Source: Micromonospora pisi (GTDB lineage Bacteria; Actinomycetota; Actinomycetes; Mycobacteriales; Micromonosporaceae). From it: a stretch of DNA of 64,000 bases. Each line of letters opens with the position of its first letter. Positions within the stretch are counted from its first letter, which is position 1. The notes beneath the pieces were generated by a model. The model saw nothing but the letters and a program-made list of their open reading frames with translations, did not search any database and was not told the DNA's origin. A program made the position numbers and the translations under genes. The DNA is taken from positions 1,550,001 through 1,614,000 of the forward strand of contig NZ_RBKT01000001.1 in NCBI RefSeq assembly GCF_003633685.1, in the 5' to 3' direction. Positions 54,410 through 64,000 of the stretch are shown one piece after another.

Positions 54410-55321
54410 ATGATGATCAGTGCGGCGGCACCCGCGGACACCTGGGGGATCTCGGGGCCGACTTTCCTGTTCCTGTACGCCGCGGCAGCCGGTCTGCTGA
54501 TCCTCGCCGCCGTCGTACAGCGCTCCATCGTCTTCGCCGGGCGGCGGGACCTCGACGCCGCCCAACTCACGCCGGAGCAGGCCGCGTACCTCAACGGCGG
54601 CAGCCGGCTCGCCATCTACGCCTCGCTCGGCGGACTCCGGGCCGCCGGGGCGATCGACTCGACCCGGCACCACCTCGCCACCGCCGGCCCGATGCCCGCC
54701 GGAGCGACCGCTCTGGACCAGGCCATCTACCACGCGGCCGGGCAACGGCTGCGCGCCCGCAGTCTGGCCGGCACGCACCGGGTTCAACTGGCCCTCGACC
54801 AACTTCGTACGGAACTGGAACGCAAGGGCCTCGCTCCCGCCCCGGAACAACGTCGCGCCGCCCGTCTCTTCCCGCTCCTGCTGTTGGGGCTCGTCGGCCT
54901 GGGCGTGCTCCGGTTCATCGCCGGGATCGCCGGCGGCAAGCCGGTCCTCTTCCTCTTTTTCCTCGTCGCCGTGGTCACCGTGATCACCCTGGTGCTGCTG
55001 ACCCGGGTGCCGAAGCAGACCCGGGCCGCCCGCAGCGCCGTACGGACCCTGCGCGGCCAGCACGCGCACCTCTCCCCCAGCGCCTCCCCGGCGTACGACA
55101 CCTACGGCGCGACCAGCGCCGCGATGGGTGTCGCGCTCTTCGGCGGCGCCGCGCTCTACAGCCTCGACCCGGGCTTCGCGAGCGAGGCCGAGGTTCAGCG
55201 CAACGTCGCCAGCGGAGGCTCAAGCGGCGGCGGTGACGGTGGGGGCGGCTCCGACGGTGGCGGCGGCGGAGGCTGCGGGGGTGGCGGCGGAGGCTGCGGC
55301 GGCGGAGGCTGCGGCGGATGA
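54410..55321 (+). CDS. TIGR04222-family membrane protein with Gly/Cys-rich tail
   Basis: 303 residues from ATG 54410; an in-frame longer start has a shadow-like arginine/proline region. N-terminal helix (ISGPTFLFLYAAAAGLLILAA), a cytoplasmic stretch with LTPEQAAYLNGGSRLAIYASLGGLRA, and two helices near 165-205 (FPLLLLGLVGLGVLRFIAG, VLFLFFLVAVVTVITLVLL). The last 30 residues are almost pure Gly/Cys, ending CGGGGGGCGGGGCGG. From memory such proteins carry the TIGR04222 domain and sit beside DUF692 genes. It is the likely substrate or scaffold of the MNIO enzyme encoded by the next gene, which overlaps it by 4 nt. Confidence 0.85.
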   Translation: MMISAAAPADTWGISGPTFLFLYAAAAGLLILAAVVQRSIVFAGRRDLDAAQLTPEQAAYLNGGSRLAIYASLGGLRAAGAIDSTRHHLATAGPMPAGATALDQAIYHAAGQRLRARSLAGTHRVQLALDQLRTELERKGLAPAPEQRRAARLFPLLLLGLVGLGVLRFIAGIAGGKPVLFLFFLVAVVTVITLVLLTRVPKQTRAARSAVRTLRGQHAHLSPSASPAYDTYGATSAAMGVALFGGAALYSLDPGFASEAEVQRNVASGGSSGGGDGGGGSDGGGGGGCGGGGGGCGGGGCGG

Positions 55322-56139
55322 GCCGGACCGAGTACGGCGTCGGGATCGGCTGGCGGCCGGAGATCTCCGGCTTCGTCGCCGAACTGCCCGGTCTGCGCTT
55401 CGTCGAGGTCGTCGCCGAGACAGTCGCCGCCGCCGGCCCGCCACCCGAGGCGCTCACCGCCCTGCGGCGGCGTGGGGTGGCGGTCGTACCGCACGGGGTG
55501 CGGCTCTCTCTCGGCGGAGCCGAACCGGTCGAGCCGGCTCGGGTGACCCACCTCGCCCGGGTCGCCGAGCTGTTGGACGCACCCCTGGTCAGCGAGCACA
55601 TCGCGTTCGTCCGGGCGGGCGGCGTCGAGGCCGGGCACCTGCTGCCGGTGCCACGTACGCACGACGCGGTCGACGCACTGGTGGAGAACATCACCCGTAC
55701 CCAGGCCGAGCTGCCGGTGCCGATCGCGCTGGAACCGATCGCCGCGCTCTTCGACTGGCCGGACGACGAGCTGGACGAGGCGGACTTCCTCACCGAGATC
55801 CTCGACCGGACCGGCGCGCTGCTGCTGCTCGACGTGGCGAACGTCTACGCCAACGCCCGCAACCGGGGCACCGACCCGCTCGACCTGCTCGACCGGCTGC
55901 CCCTGGACCGGGTCGCGTACGTGCACGTGGCCGGCGGTGCCGAGCACGACGGGATCTACCACGACACGCACACCGACCCGGTCCCGGCGCCCGTACTCGA
56001 CCTGGTCGGCGAACTCTGCGCCCGGCACCGCCCGCCGGCCCTGCTGCTCGAACGCGACGGGCGCTATCCGCCGGCCCAGGTGATCCGCGACGAACTCGAC
56101 GCGATCGCCCTCGCCGCCGGTTACCCAACCGTCACATGA
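55318..56139 (+). CDS. MNIO family enzyme (DUF692)
   Basis: 273 residues, ATG overlapping the upstream stop as ATGA. TIM-barrel multinuclear non-haem iron oxidase fold of the MbnB/TglH group. Candidate metal ligands are visible: VVPHGVRLSLGG, SEHIAFVRAGGVEAGHLLP, IALEPIAALFDWP, LLLDVANVYANARNRG, VHVAGGAEHDGIYHDTHTD and LLLERDGRYPP. Characterised members oxidise cysteines in ribosomally made peptides. Here the neighbouring TIGR04222 protein, with a Gly/Cys tail, is the obvious candidate substrate. The stop overlaps the third gene by 4 nt. Confidence 0.9.
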   Translation: MSRTEYGVGIGWRPEISGFVAELPGLRFVEVVAETVAAAGPPPEALTALRRRGVAVVPHGVRLSLGGAEPVEPARVTHLARVAELLDAPLVSEHIAFVRAGGVEAGHLLPVPRTHDAVDALVENITRTQAELPVPIALEPIAALFDWPDDELDEADFLTEILDRTGALLLLDVANVYANARNRGTDPLDLLDRLPLDRVAYVHVAGGAEHDGIYHDTHTDPVPAPVLDLVGELCARHRPPALLLERDGRYPPAQVIRDELDAIALAAGYPTVT

Positions 56140-56633
56140 CCACCCCGGAAAGGTCCGCCGCCGACCGGACCACCGCCGGGCCGTCGGCCCGCGACCGGCT
56201 CGCGGCGCGGCAGGCGGAGCTGGTCGCGACCCTGGTATCCGGGGCGGCGGTGCCCGCCGGCTTCGACACCCGCCTGGTCGGCGCCGCCCGTGCCGCACTG
56301 CTGAACAAGCGGGCCGGCGACGTCGCCCGGCACTGGCCGCTGCTCGCCGCCGGCCTCGGCGCCGGATGGTCGTCCACCTTCGGCTCCTGGGCCGCCACCC
56401 GCCCGACCAACGGCTCGCTGCGCGACGGCTGGGACCTGGCCCGGGAGTTGGCCGCCGGTGGCCGGCTACCGGCACCTGCGGCCGAGGAACTGGCCGTACG
56501 CGAGGCGGCCTGGCGCTACGACGGCGGCTCGGCTCCCGACCGGCGCCGCGCACCAGGGCTGGGCCGGGTCGGCCGCGTGCTGGCGCTCCAGGTCGCCGGG
56601 CGGGTCCGGCTGCTCCGAGGCGGAGCCGGATAA
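56136..56633 (+). CDS. Small partner protein of the DUF692 operon (SCO6045-like)
   Basis: 165 residues, ATG overlapping the DUF692 stop. It has a basic N-terminus, then RDRLAARQAELVATLVSG, FDTRLVGAARAALLNKRAGDVARHWPLLAAGLG, WAATRPTNGSLRDGWDLAREL and LPAPAAEELAVREAAWRYDG. From memory it matches the third gene of the Streptomyces cluster with the same three-gene order (SCO6045-like C-terminal domain). By position it corresponds to the partner proteins that accompany MNIO enzymes, and may recruit the substrate. No enzyme motif. Confidence 0.75.
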   Translation: MTTPERSAADRTTAGPSARDRLAARQAELVATLVSGAAVPAGFDTRLVGAARAALLNKRAGDVARHWPLLAAGLGAGWSSTFGSWAATRPTNGSLRDGWDLARELAAGGRLPAPAAEELAVREAAWRYDGGSAPDRRRAPGLGRVGRVLALQVAGRVRLLRGGAG

Positions 56634-56707
56634 CCGGGCACCGGTGGCGTCACCCCGCGACAGGCACCGGTGGCAGCCGCCCTCACCGGTACGGCAGGAT
56701 CGTCGCC

Positions 56708-57469
56708 ATGGATCTGGGACTCACTGACCGGGTGTACGTGCTGACCGGCGCCTCGAACGGACTCGGCCTCGCCACCGCGGAACAACTCGTCGCCGAGGGT
56801 GCCCGGGTGGTGATCGCCGCCCGTGACCCGGGCCGGGTCGCCGCCGCGGTCGAGCGGCTCGGCGGTGCCGGGTCCGCGGTCGGGCTGGCCGCCACGCTCG
56901 CCGACCCGGACACCCCGCAACGCCTGGTCGACGCGGCCGGTGAGCACTTCGGCCGGCTGGACGGCGCACTCGTCTCGGTCGGCGGGCCGCCGGTCGGCAC
57001 CGCCGCCCAGATCACCGACACGCAGTGGCGGGAGTCGTTCGAGACGGTCTTCCTCGGCACCGTCCGGGCCATCCGTACGGTCGCCGAGGCCCTGCCCGAC
57101 GGCGGCGCGATCGGCCTGGTCCTCTCCACTTCGGTTCGCGTCCCGATCAGCAACCTGGGCATCTCCAACGGGCTGCGCCCCGGCATGGCCGCGGTGGCGA
57201 AGGAGATGTCCGACGAGTACGGGCCGCGCGGGGTCCGCTTCGTCAGCCTGCTCCCCGGGCGCATCATGACCGACCGCAACCGGCAGATCTTCGCCGCCAG
57301 CCCCGACCCGGAGCGGGCCCGGGTCGACACGGAGTCGACGATCCCGATGCGCCGACTGGGCGATCCTGCGGAGTTCGGCCGCGTCGCCGCGTTTGTCCTC
57401 TCCCCCGCCGCCAGCTATCTGACCGGGGTCACCATCCCGGTCGACGGTGGCGCACTGCGCGGGATCTGA
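56708..57469 (+). CDS. SDR-fold protein lacking the usual catalytic Tyr-Lys
   Basis: 253 residues, ATG 56708. The cofactor motif TGASNGLGLATA is normal and the serine in LVLSTSVRVPISN is kept. The expected Y-x3-K position reads Asn in ISNGLRPGMAAVAKE, so the catalytic tyrosine is absent. This pattern is known for the non-classical BKR-like SDR subgroup. It may bind NAD(P) or catalyse an unusual reaction. It ends 3 nt before the Mug start. Confidence 0.85.
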   Translation: MDLGLTDRVYVLTGASNGLGLATAEQLVAEGARVVIAARDPGRVAAAVERLGGAGSAVGLAATLADPDTPQRLVDAAGEHFGRLDGALVSVGGPPVGTAAQITDTQWRESFETVFLGTVRAIRTVAEALPDGGAIGLVLSTSVRVPISNLGISNGLRPGMAAVAKEMSDEYGPRGVRFVSLLPGRIMTDRNRQIFAASPDPERARVDTESTIPMRRLGDPAEFGRVAAFVLSPAASYLTGVTIPVDGGALRGI

Positions 57470-57472
57470 GCC

Positions 57473-58132
57473 GTGCCGCCACGTACCCGGGCAGTGCCGA
57501 CACGTCGAGCGGAGGTTGCCGCGGGCCCCGTACCCGCACCGGTCCGACCGACCCGGGCCGAACTGGCGCAGGCGTACGGGCGGACCATCCCCGACCTGAT
57601 CGCACCCGGCTTGGACGTGCTCTTCTGCGGCATCAACCCCGGCCTCTACTCGGCCGCGATCGGTCGGCACTTCGGCCGTCCGGGCAACCGGTTCTGGCCG
57701 GCGCTGCACCGGGGCGGGTTCACCCCCCGGTTGCTCGGCCCGACCGACCAGGCAGAGCTGCTCGGCTACGGCCTCGGCATCACCGACCTGGTGGAACGGG
57801 CCACCGCTCGCGCCGAGGAGCTGACCCCGGACGAACTCGCCGAGGGTGGTCGACGGTTGCTGGCGAAGGTCCGGCGCCATCGGCCGGCGTGGGTGGCGGT
57901 GGTCGGGGTGACCGCGTACCGGGTCGCGTTCGACCGGCGTCGTGCCGCACTCGGGCGGCAGCCGGAAGGTCTCGGCGGGGCGGGACTCTGGGTGTTGCCG
58001 AACCCGAGCGGGCTCAACGCCCACTACACCCCGGACCGGCTGGCCGATACCTTCGCCGAGCTACGGGCGGTGGTGCACGCCGGCCGGGACGAACGGGGGC
58101 GCTCCGGCGGAGCGGTTCACTCCGGGTCGTAG
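57473..58132 (+). CDS. mug: G/U mismatch-specific DNA glycosylase
   Basis: 219 residues, GTG start. The first 30 are a disordered, proline-rich tail. The Mug/TDG motifs are LFCGINPGLYSAAIGRHFGRPGNRFWPAL and LPNPSGLNAHYT. It removes uracil or thymine mispaired with G in DNA repair. It sits 3 nt after the SDR gene, so the two may be one transcript, and overlaps the convergent ABC gene by 16 nt. Confidence 0.92.
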   Translation: MPPRTRAVPTRRAEVAAGPVPAPVRPTRAELAQAYGRTIPDLIAPGLDVLFCGINPGLYSAAIGRHFGRPGNRFWPALHRGGFTPRLLGPTDQAELLGYGLGITDLVERATARAEELTPDELAEGGRRLLAKVRRHRPAWVAVVGVTAYRVAFDRRRAALGRQPEGLGGAGLWVLPNPSGLNAHYTPDRLADTFAELRAVVHAGRDERGRSGGAVHSGS

Positions 58133-60081
58133 TCGCGCCGGGCCACGGTCGTCACCGGCTCCGGCCCGACCACGTCGAGGAACGGCTTCGGGGAGTCGGC
58201 CACCGAGAACTGGGTGCGGTAGAGCTCGGCGTAGAGGCCACCGACCGCCACCAGTTCGTCGTGCCGGCCCCGCTCGACGATCCGGCCGTGGTCGAGCACC
58301 AGGATCTGGTCGGCCTCCCGTACGGTCGAGAGCCGGTGCGCGATGACCAGCGCGGTACGGCCGCGCAGCGCGACCGCGAGCGCACGCTGCACCGCCGCCT
58401 CGGATTCCGAGTCGAGGTGCGCGGTCGCCTCGTCGAGGATCACGATGGACGGCGCCTTGAGCAGTAGCCGGGCGATCGCGATCCGCTGCTTCTCCCCGCC
58501 GGAGAAGCGGTAGCCGCGCTCGCCGACCATGGTTTCCAGCCCTTCGGGCAGGGCCCGGACGAGTTCCTCGACCTGCGCGCCGCGCAGCGCCGCCCAGAGC
58601 TCCTCGTCGGTGGCGTCCGCCTTGGCGTACCGGAGGTTCTCGGCGATGGTCTCGTGGAACAGGTGGGAGTCCTGGGTGACCACACCGATCTCGTCCCGGA
58701 GCGAGTCGAGGGTGGCGTCCCGTACGTCGACGCCGCCGACCCGTACCTCGCCGTCGGTGACGTCGTAGACGCGGGAGACCAGCATCGAGGTGGTCGACTT
58801 GCCGGCGCCCGAGGGGCCGACGAGGGCGACCATCTGTCCGGGCTCGACGGTGAAGGAGACCCCCCGCAGGACCGGTTCGGAGACCGTACGGTCGAGCGCG
58901 GCCACGTCCTCCAGGGAGGCGAGCGAGACCTCGGCGGCGCTCGGGTAGCGGAACCGTACGTCGCGGAACTCCAGCCGACCGGAGCCGGCCGGGATGGTCA
59001 CCGCGTCCGGTTTCTCGGCGATGGACGGCTTCAGGTCCAGCACCTCGAAGACCCGGTCGAAGGAGACGAGCGCGCTCATCACGTCCACCCGGACGTTGGA
59101 GAGCGCGGTCAGCGGGCCGTAGAGGCGGGTGAGCAGCAGGGCGAGGGTGACGACGGTGCCGGCGCTGACCGAGCCGGTGACGGCGAGCCAGCCGCCGAGG
59201 CCGTAGGTGAGCGCCTGGGCCAGGGAGGCGACGAGCAGCATCGCGACGAAGAAGGTGCGCGAGTACATGGCCGTCTGTACCCCGATGTCGCGTACCCGGT
59301 CGGCCCGCTCGGCGAACCGCCGCGCCTCGTCCTCCGGCTTGCCGAAGAGCTTGACCAGCAGCGCGCCGGAGACGCCGAACCGTTCGGTCATGGTGGCGTT
59401 CATCTTGGCGTCGAGGTTGTACGCCTCCCGGGTGATCTCGGCCAGCCGTTTGCCGACCCGGCGCGCCGGGATGACGAAGATCGGCAGGAGCAGCAGCGAG
59501 AGCACGGTGATCTGCCAGGAGAGGGTGAACATCACGACGGCGGTCAGCACGAGCTGGATGATGTTGCTGACCACGCCGGACAGCGTCGAGGTGAACGCCC
59601 GCTGGGCACCCTGCACGTCGTTGTTCAGCCGGCTGACCAGCGCACCGGTCTGGGTACGGGTGAAGAACTGCAACGGCATCCGCTGCACGTGGTCGTAGAC
59701 CCGGGTGCGCAGGTCGAGGATGATGCCCTCGCCGATCCGGGCCGAGTACCAGCGCTGGGCCAGCGAGAGCAGTGCGTCGGCGACGGCGAGTCCGGCGATG
59801 AGCAGGGCCAGCCGGACGATGATCCCGCCGGCGTCCGCGCCGCCCTTGGTGATGGTGTTGATCACGTCGCCGGCGAGCACCGGGGTGGCGACACCGATCA
59901 CGGCGGCCAGCACGACGGTGATCAGGAAGACCACGATGTCCCGACGGTACGGTCGGGCGAAGGCGACGATCCGCCGGGTTGCCCCCCGGCTCAGCTGGTG
60001 GCTCCGGACCTCGTCCCGGCTCCGCATCGAGCGCAGGGTGCTCCACCCGCCCATGCCGCCGCCAGCCATCGGGTTGGACAC
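58117..60081 (-). CDS. ABC transporter, fused permease and ATPase
   Basis: 654 residues, GTG start behind GGAGG. Six-helix type I exporter membrane domain (about 50-330; IVVFLITVVLAAVIGVATPVLAG, TLALLLTRLYGPLTALSNVR) followed by the ATPase: Walker A VGPSGAGKSTTSM, signature FSGGEKQRIAI, Walker B IVILDEATAHLD and the H-loop IAHRLSTV. Half-transporter that should dimerise. No partner gene is adjacent, so it may be a homodimer; exported substrate unknown. The 115-nt upstream region is AT-rich and probably holds its promoter. Confidence 0.92.
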   Translation of the reverse strand: MSNPMAGGGMGGWSTLRSMRSRDEVRSHQLSRGATRRIVAFARPYRRDIVVFLITVVLAAVIGVATPVLAGDVINTITKGGADAGGIIVRLALLIAGLAVADALLSLAQRWYSARIGEGIILDLRTRVYDHVQRMPLQFFTRTQTGALVSRLNNDVQGAQRAFTSTLSGVVSNIIQLVLTAVVMFTLSWQITVLSLLLLPIFVIPARRVGKRLAEITREAYNLDAKMNATMTERFGVSGALLVKLFGKPEDEARRFAERADRVRDIGVQTAMYSRTFFVAMLLVASLAQALTYGLGGWLAVTGSVSAGTVVTLALLLTRLYGPLTALSNVRVDVMSALVSFDRVFEVLDLKPSIAEKPDAVTIPAGSGRLEFRDVRFRYPSAAEVSLASLEDVAALDRTVSEPVLRGVSFTVEPGQMVALVGPSGAGKSTTSMLVSRVYDVTDGEVRVGGVDVRDATLDSLRDEIGVVTQDSHLFHETIAENLRYAKADATDEELWAALRGAQVEELVRALPEGLETMVGERGYRFSGGEKQRIAIARLLLKAPSIVILDEATAHLDSESEAAVQRALAVALRGRTALVIAHRLSTVREADQILVLDHGRIVERGRHDELVAVGGLYAELYRTQFSVADSPKPFLDVVGPEPVTTVARRDYDPE

Positions 60082-60197
60082 CCGTCACCTCCGTGTCGCT
60101 AATTGTCGCGGATCGGGCCGATCCGATTCCGTACGACGCTTAAGTCAACTCGAGAGGTAAGTTATCTCTTCCCGACTGCTCCTTACAATTTCCATAA

Positions 60198-60965
60198 TTA
60201 TTCGCCGTGCCCGGCCAGTTCGCCTATACGGCGCATCTGAGCCTCACGTTCTGCCCGTTGTTGATCACTCGGGGAACGTCCGGCGGCGCCGGCGAGCAGC
60301 GCCTTGATCTCGATCACCGCGTTCCGGTCCCCGGCCAGTACGGCCGCGGCCAGGTCGCCCACGGTGTTGTCCAGTTCGGCGGCGGGCACCACGACCGTGG
60401 CCAACCCCATCCGGGCCGCCTCCGCCGCGTCCAGGCGCCGCCCCGTCACACAGACCTCCAGCGCACGCGCGTAGCCGACCAGGTCCACCAGTCGCTTCGT
60501 GCCGGCCAGATCAGGCACCAGGCCGAGCGTCACCTCGGCCATCGCCAGGCTGGCATCGTCGGCCAGCACCCGCAGGTCACAGGCGAGCGCGAGTTGGAAA
60601 CCCGCACCGATCGCATGCCCCTGCACCGCCGCGACCGAGATCAGGTCGGGTCGGTGCAGCCAGGTGAAGGCCGCCTGGAACTCCGCGATCCGGTCCGCCG
60701 CCTGCTCGGGCGGCAACCCGGCGAGCGCGGCGAACGAGTCCGGGCCGGTAGCGCCGACAACAGCGCGGTCCAGACCGGCGGAGAACGCCCGACCCTCACC
60801 GCGCACGACAACGACACGCACGTTCCCGGGCAGGTCACGGGCGAACTCGCGCATCGCCCGCCACATCGCGGGCGTCTGCGCGTTGAGCACGTCGGGCCGG
60901 CACAACGTCACCGTCGCCACCGGCCCGTCGCATTCCAGCCGCACCCCGCTGTCAGCGGTCACCAT
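60198..60965 (-). CDS. Enoyl-CoA hydratase/isomerase family protein
   Basis: 255 residues. VVVVRGEGRAFSAGLDRA (oxyanion loop), PVIAAVQGHAIGAGFQLALACDLR-type core (here ISVAAVQGHAIGAGFQLALACD) and AEVTLGLVPDLAGTKRLVDLVG are crotonase-fold features. The hydratase glutamate position is kept in MAEVTLGL, but the second glutamate is replaced by a Pro-Asp region (LVPDLAG), so an isomerase or hydrolase role cannot be excluded. Its 3' end borders the ABC exporter gene's upstream region. Confidence 0.88.
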   Translation of the reverse strand: MVTADSGVRLECDGPVATVTLCRPDVLNAQTPAMWRAMREFARDLPGNVRVVVVRGEGRAFSAGLDRAVVGATGPDSFAALAGLPPEQAADRIAEFQAAFTWLHRPDLISVAAVQGHAIGAGFQLALACDLRVLADDASLAMAEVTLGLVPDLAGTKRLVDLVGYARALEVCVTGRRLDAAEAARMGLATVVVPAAELDNTVGDLAAAVLAGDRNAVIEIKALLAGAAGRSPSDQQRAEREAQMRRIGELAGHGE

Positions 60966-61007
60966 GAGTCCCCACTGCGCGGGGCGCGGGCCAGGCTGAG
61001 AAGCGGG

Positions 61008-61235
61008 TCACGCCTTCTTGCGACGGCGAGCTCCGCCGCGCTGGCGCAACTGGACGCCGGACTCCGTGAGCACCCGGTGGATGAACCCGTAGGAACGGCC
61101 CGTCGAGGCCGCCAGGGCGCGAATGCTCTCGCCGGACGTGTACCGCTTGACCAGGTCCTTGGCGAGCGTCTGACGCTCGGCTCCGACGATCCGGCGACCT
61201 TTCTCAGTGCTGGTGGCTGTGCCGGTGGCTGCCAT
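61008..61235 (-). CDS. Small helix-turn-helix DNA-binding protein
   Basis: 75 residues. A basic homeodomain-like HTH is visible in LAKDLVKRYTSGESIRALAAS then TGRSYGFIHRVLTESGVQL, with a Lys/Arg tail (RQRGGARRRKKA). It is a small basic protein of the type found throughout actinobacteria; from memory Streptomyces Gbn (SCO1839), a GATC-binding nucleoid protein, is similar, but I cannot confirm homology. Upstream region 61236-61562 should hold its promoter. Confidence 0.8.
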   Translation of the reverse strand: MAATGTATSTEKGRRIVGAERQTLAKDLVKRYTSGESIRALAASTGRSYGFIHRVLTESGVQLRQRGGARRRKKA

Positions 61236-61562
61236 GTTGATTCCTCACGTCCCAGACTGTGCGGTTCGATACGGTCCCACCTATTAGACCGCCTCGAACG
61301 ATCATGCGCCAGATATCAACTCTTCGCCAACCGACACGCACAGCAGTGTCAATTTCCCGATTGGACGATTGCGCTTCCGGGGAAAGGTGCAGGCCGGCGT
61401 CGGGGGAGCGTTCTTCGGGGGCCGATGTCCGTACAGCCGATCCTGTGACCGACCGTTCCGGTACAGCCGGCGGAGAGCAACCGCATTCACCACGTGCTCT
61501 GGCTGACCGTGCCGCCGACCACCCGACCGCCGCTCGCGGCCGGGGTGGTCGGCGTGGCCGAC
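61236..61562. promoter_or_regulatory. Intergenic region between the HTH gene and the ABC-F gene
   Basis: 327 nt with no credible gene. It is expected to carry the promoter of the small HTH gene on the minus strand. A TTGACA hexamer (minus strand, near 61353-61348) is seen without a matching -10. Nothing else stands out. Confidence 0.35.
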
Positions 61563-63167
<1,605 letters not shown>

Positions 63168-63369
63168 GTCGTGGGACTCACTCTCGGGGTCGAAGGCTGA
63201 CTCAGGCACACGCAAGCACCGGCGGGGACGACGTCCCCCCGGTGCGGGGCGGTTCAGCCTTCGCAGAGCAGCACGGCATCCAGTGTACCGGGCCGCCCGG
63301 CTGAGCTTTCGTCGGTTTTGCCACCATGATCACTCGATCACGTAGCCACAGGTCAGCCGGGGCGTGCAC

Positions 63370-63852
63370 TCAGGCCGGGATCGGATCCCCGCAGATCCGC
63401 CAGCTGCCCCGGTCCTCGACCACCCGGTAGACATGCGCCTCGCTCGCCCCGCTCGGGTCGGCCAGAGTGACGCTGATCGAAAAGGTCCGGCCGGACCTCT
63501 CGATCTTGTCGATCTGGTACGACCGCACCGCCGGGCGGCCACCGATGTCGGCGGTGAACTGCTCCCGGTCCAGCCGCTCCCGGGTGTCCGAGCAGAGCTG
63601 GTCGTACGCCCCGCCGTAGTTGCCGGCGATCAGCCGCTGGACGAAGGAGTCGATCGCGATCCGGGCCGCCGTCTCCGGCTCCTGGCCCGGCCGGAACAGG
63701 AAGAACCCGCCGATGCCGAGCCCACCGAGCAGGAGTGCCAGCGTCAGTGCGGCAACCGCCAACAGCGGTCGGCGTACCTCCCGGTTCGTCCACGGGCTCG
63801 CCGCGGCGGCGACGGAGTCGGAGCGGGACCGGGTACGGGCGCGCGGAGCCAT
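63370..63852 (-). CDS. Single-pass membrane protein with NTF2/DUF4878-like outer domain
   Basis: 160 residues. A basic cytoplasmic start (MAPRARTRSRSDSVA) and a helix at about 29-53 (LLAVAALTLALLLGGLGIGGFFLF) are followed by an extracellular alpha/beta domain: ETAARIAIDSFVQRLIAGNYGGAYDQLCSDTRERL, then VRSYQIDKIERSGRTFSISVTLAD and RVVEDRGSWRICGD. This is the shape of DUF4878-type NTF2-like lumazine-binding modules found in actinobacterial membrane proteins. Role unknown. Confidence 0.7.
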   Translation of the reverse strand: MAPRARTRSRSDSVAAAASPWTNREVRRPLLAVAALTLALLLGGLGIGGFFLFRPGQEPETAARIAIDSFVQRLIAGNYGGAYDQLCSDTRERLDREQFTADIGGRPAVRSYQIDKIERSGRTFSISVTLADPSGASEAHVYRVVEDRGSWRICGDPIPA

Positions 63853-63884
63853 GGCGGGAGGGTAGCCAGTACGCCCAGCGCGCG

Positions 63885-64000
63885 CTATCCGGACCCGGCG
63901 GATTCCGCACCCTGCGGATCGCGGACCAGCACCCGTACCGCCCGGGCGGCGGCGATCGAGTCGACCAGCACCGTACGCCTCGGCTCGGGAACGTCGAGCA
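63885..64000 (-). CDS. Partial gene, 3' end of an unknown protein
   Basis: The minus strand reads LDVPEPRRTVLVDSI then AAARAVRVLVRDPQGAESAGSG and a stop at 63885-63887. The rest of the gene lies beyond the window edge. It has normal codon use and protein-like composition, and ends 32 nt before the start of the next gene downstream (63852). Family not identifiable from 37 residues. Confidence 0.5.
   Translation of the reverse strand, partial: LDVPEPRRTVLVDSIAAARAVRVLVRDPQGAESAGSG

Overview
The window is high-GC actinobacterial chromosome, most likely from the Micromonosporaceae. The evidence is strong G/C third-position bias, frequent GTG and TTG starts, several apparently leaderless genes, and families typical of the group: DUF3097, DUF2630, TIGR04222 with DUF692, an AcnR-like regulator, and a mabA-inhA-ferrochelatase gene order. 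The genus is inferred, not proven.

Layout. (1) 1-3640 is an atypical, gene-poor stretch. It holds two C-rich membrane-protein genes, a frameshifted amidohydrolase, other gene fragments and a cupredoxin lipoprotein. It ends at a strong terminator and an initiator tRNA gene. (2) 3840-10440 is housekeeping: a membrane protein, an NfeD/SPFH pair, a serine hydrolase, DUF3097 and a HAD-IIA phosphatase. (3) 10548-13216 is fabG-fabI-hemH (fatty-acid elongation plus ferrochelatase). (4) 13424-16214 holds a MerR regulator and an SDR/TetR pair sharing an operator-like sequence. (5) 16340-16760 is a structured leader with a 17-codon uORF and a 28-residue membrane peptide. (6) 16823-19877 is a moxR-DUF58-VWA operon. 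(7) 20233-24868 holds two bPH2 membrane proteins, a thioesterase/MBL pair and a PfkB kinase. (8) 25313-33431 holds a secreted AA10 LPMO, AsnB, an Xaa-Pro aminopeptidase, a TrkA-N/RyR protein followed by a SLOG-like protein, and a permuted papain-like hydrolase. (9) 33432-39184 holds direct repeats, a C39-like secreted protein and a 1264-residue subtilase. (10) 39421-44231 holds aconitase, a RibD/DHFR-type reductase between two palindromic repeats, and a cytochrome P450. (11) 44358-48035 holds two paralogous pectate lyases behind a consensus promoter with a perfect palindromic operator. (12) 48152-53627 holds a class A PBP, DUF2630, RIO kinase, a HAD hydrolase and a nitrilase. (13) 53707-56633 holds an AcnR-like repressor, then a tightly overlapped TIGR04222 / DUF692 (MNIO) / small-partner operon. 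(14) 56708-64000 holds an atypical SDR, Mug glycosylase, an ABC exporter, an enoyl-CoA hydratase-like protein, a small HTH protein, an ABC-F ATPase, a membrane protein and the 3' end of a further gene.

System-level points. The best candidate for an under-described system is the three-gene TIGR04222-MNIO-partner operon (54410-56633). The membrane protein's tail is almost pure Gly/Cys, and the next gene encodes an MNIO-family enzyme of the kind that modifies cysteines. Next are the hairpin-embedded uORF at 16376-16451, the TrkA-RyR/SLOG pair, and a near-identical promoter motif shared by acnA (39266) and the AcnR-like gene (53663), 14 kb apart. The secreted LPMO and pectate lyases suggest a soil or plant-litter polysaccharide degrader.
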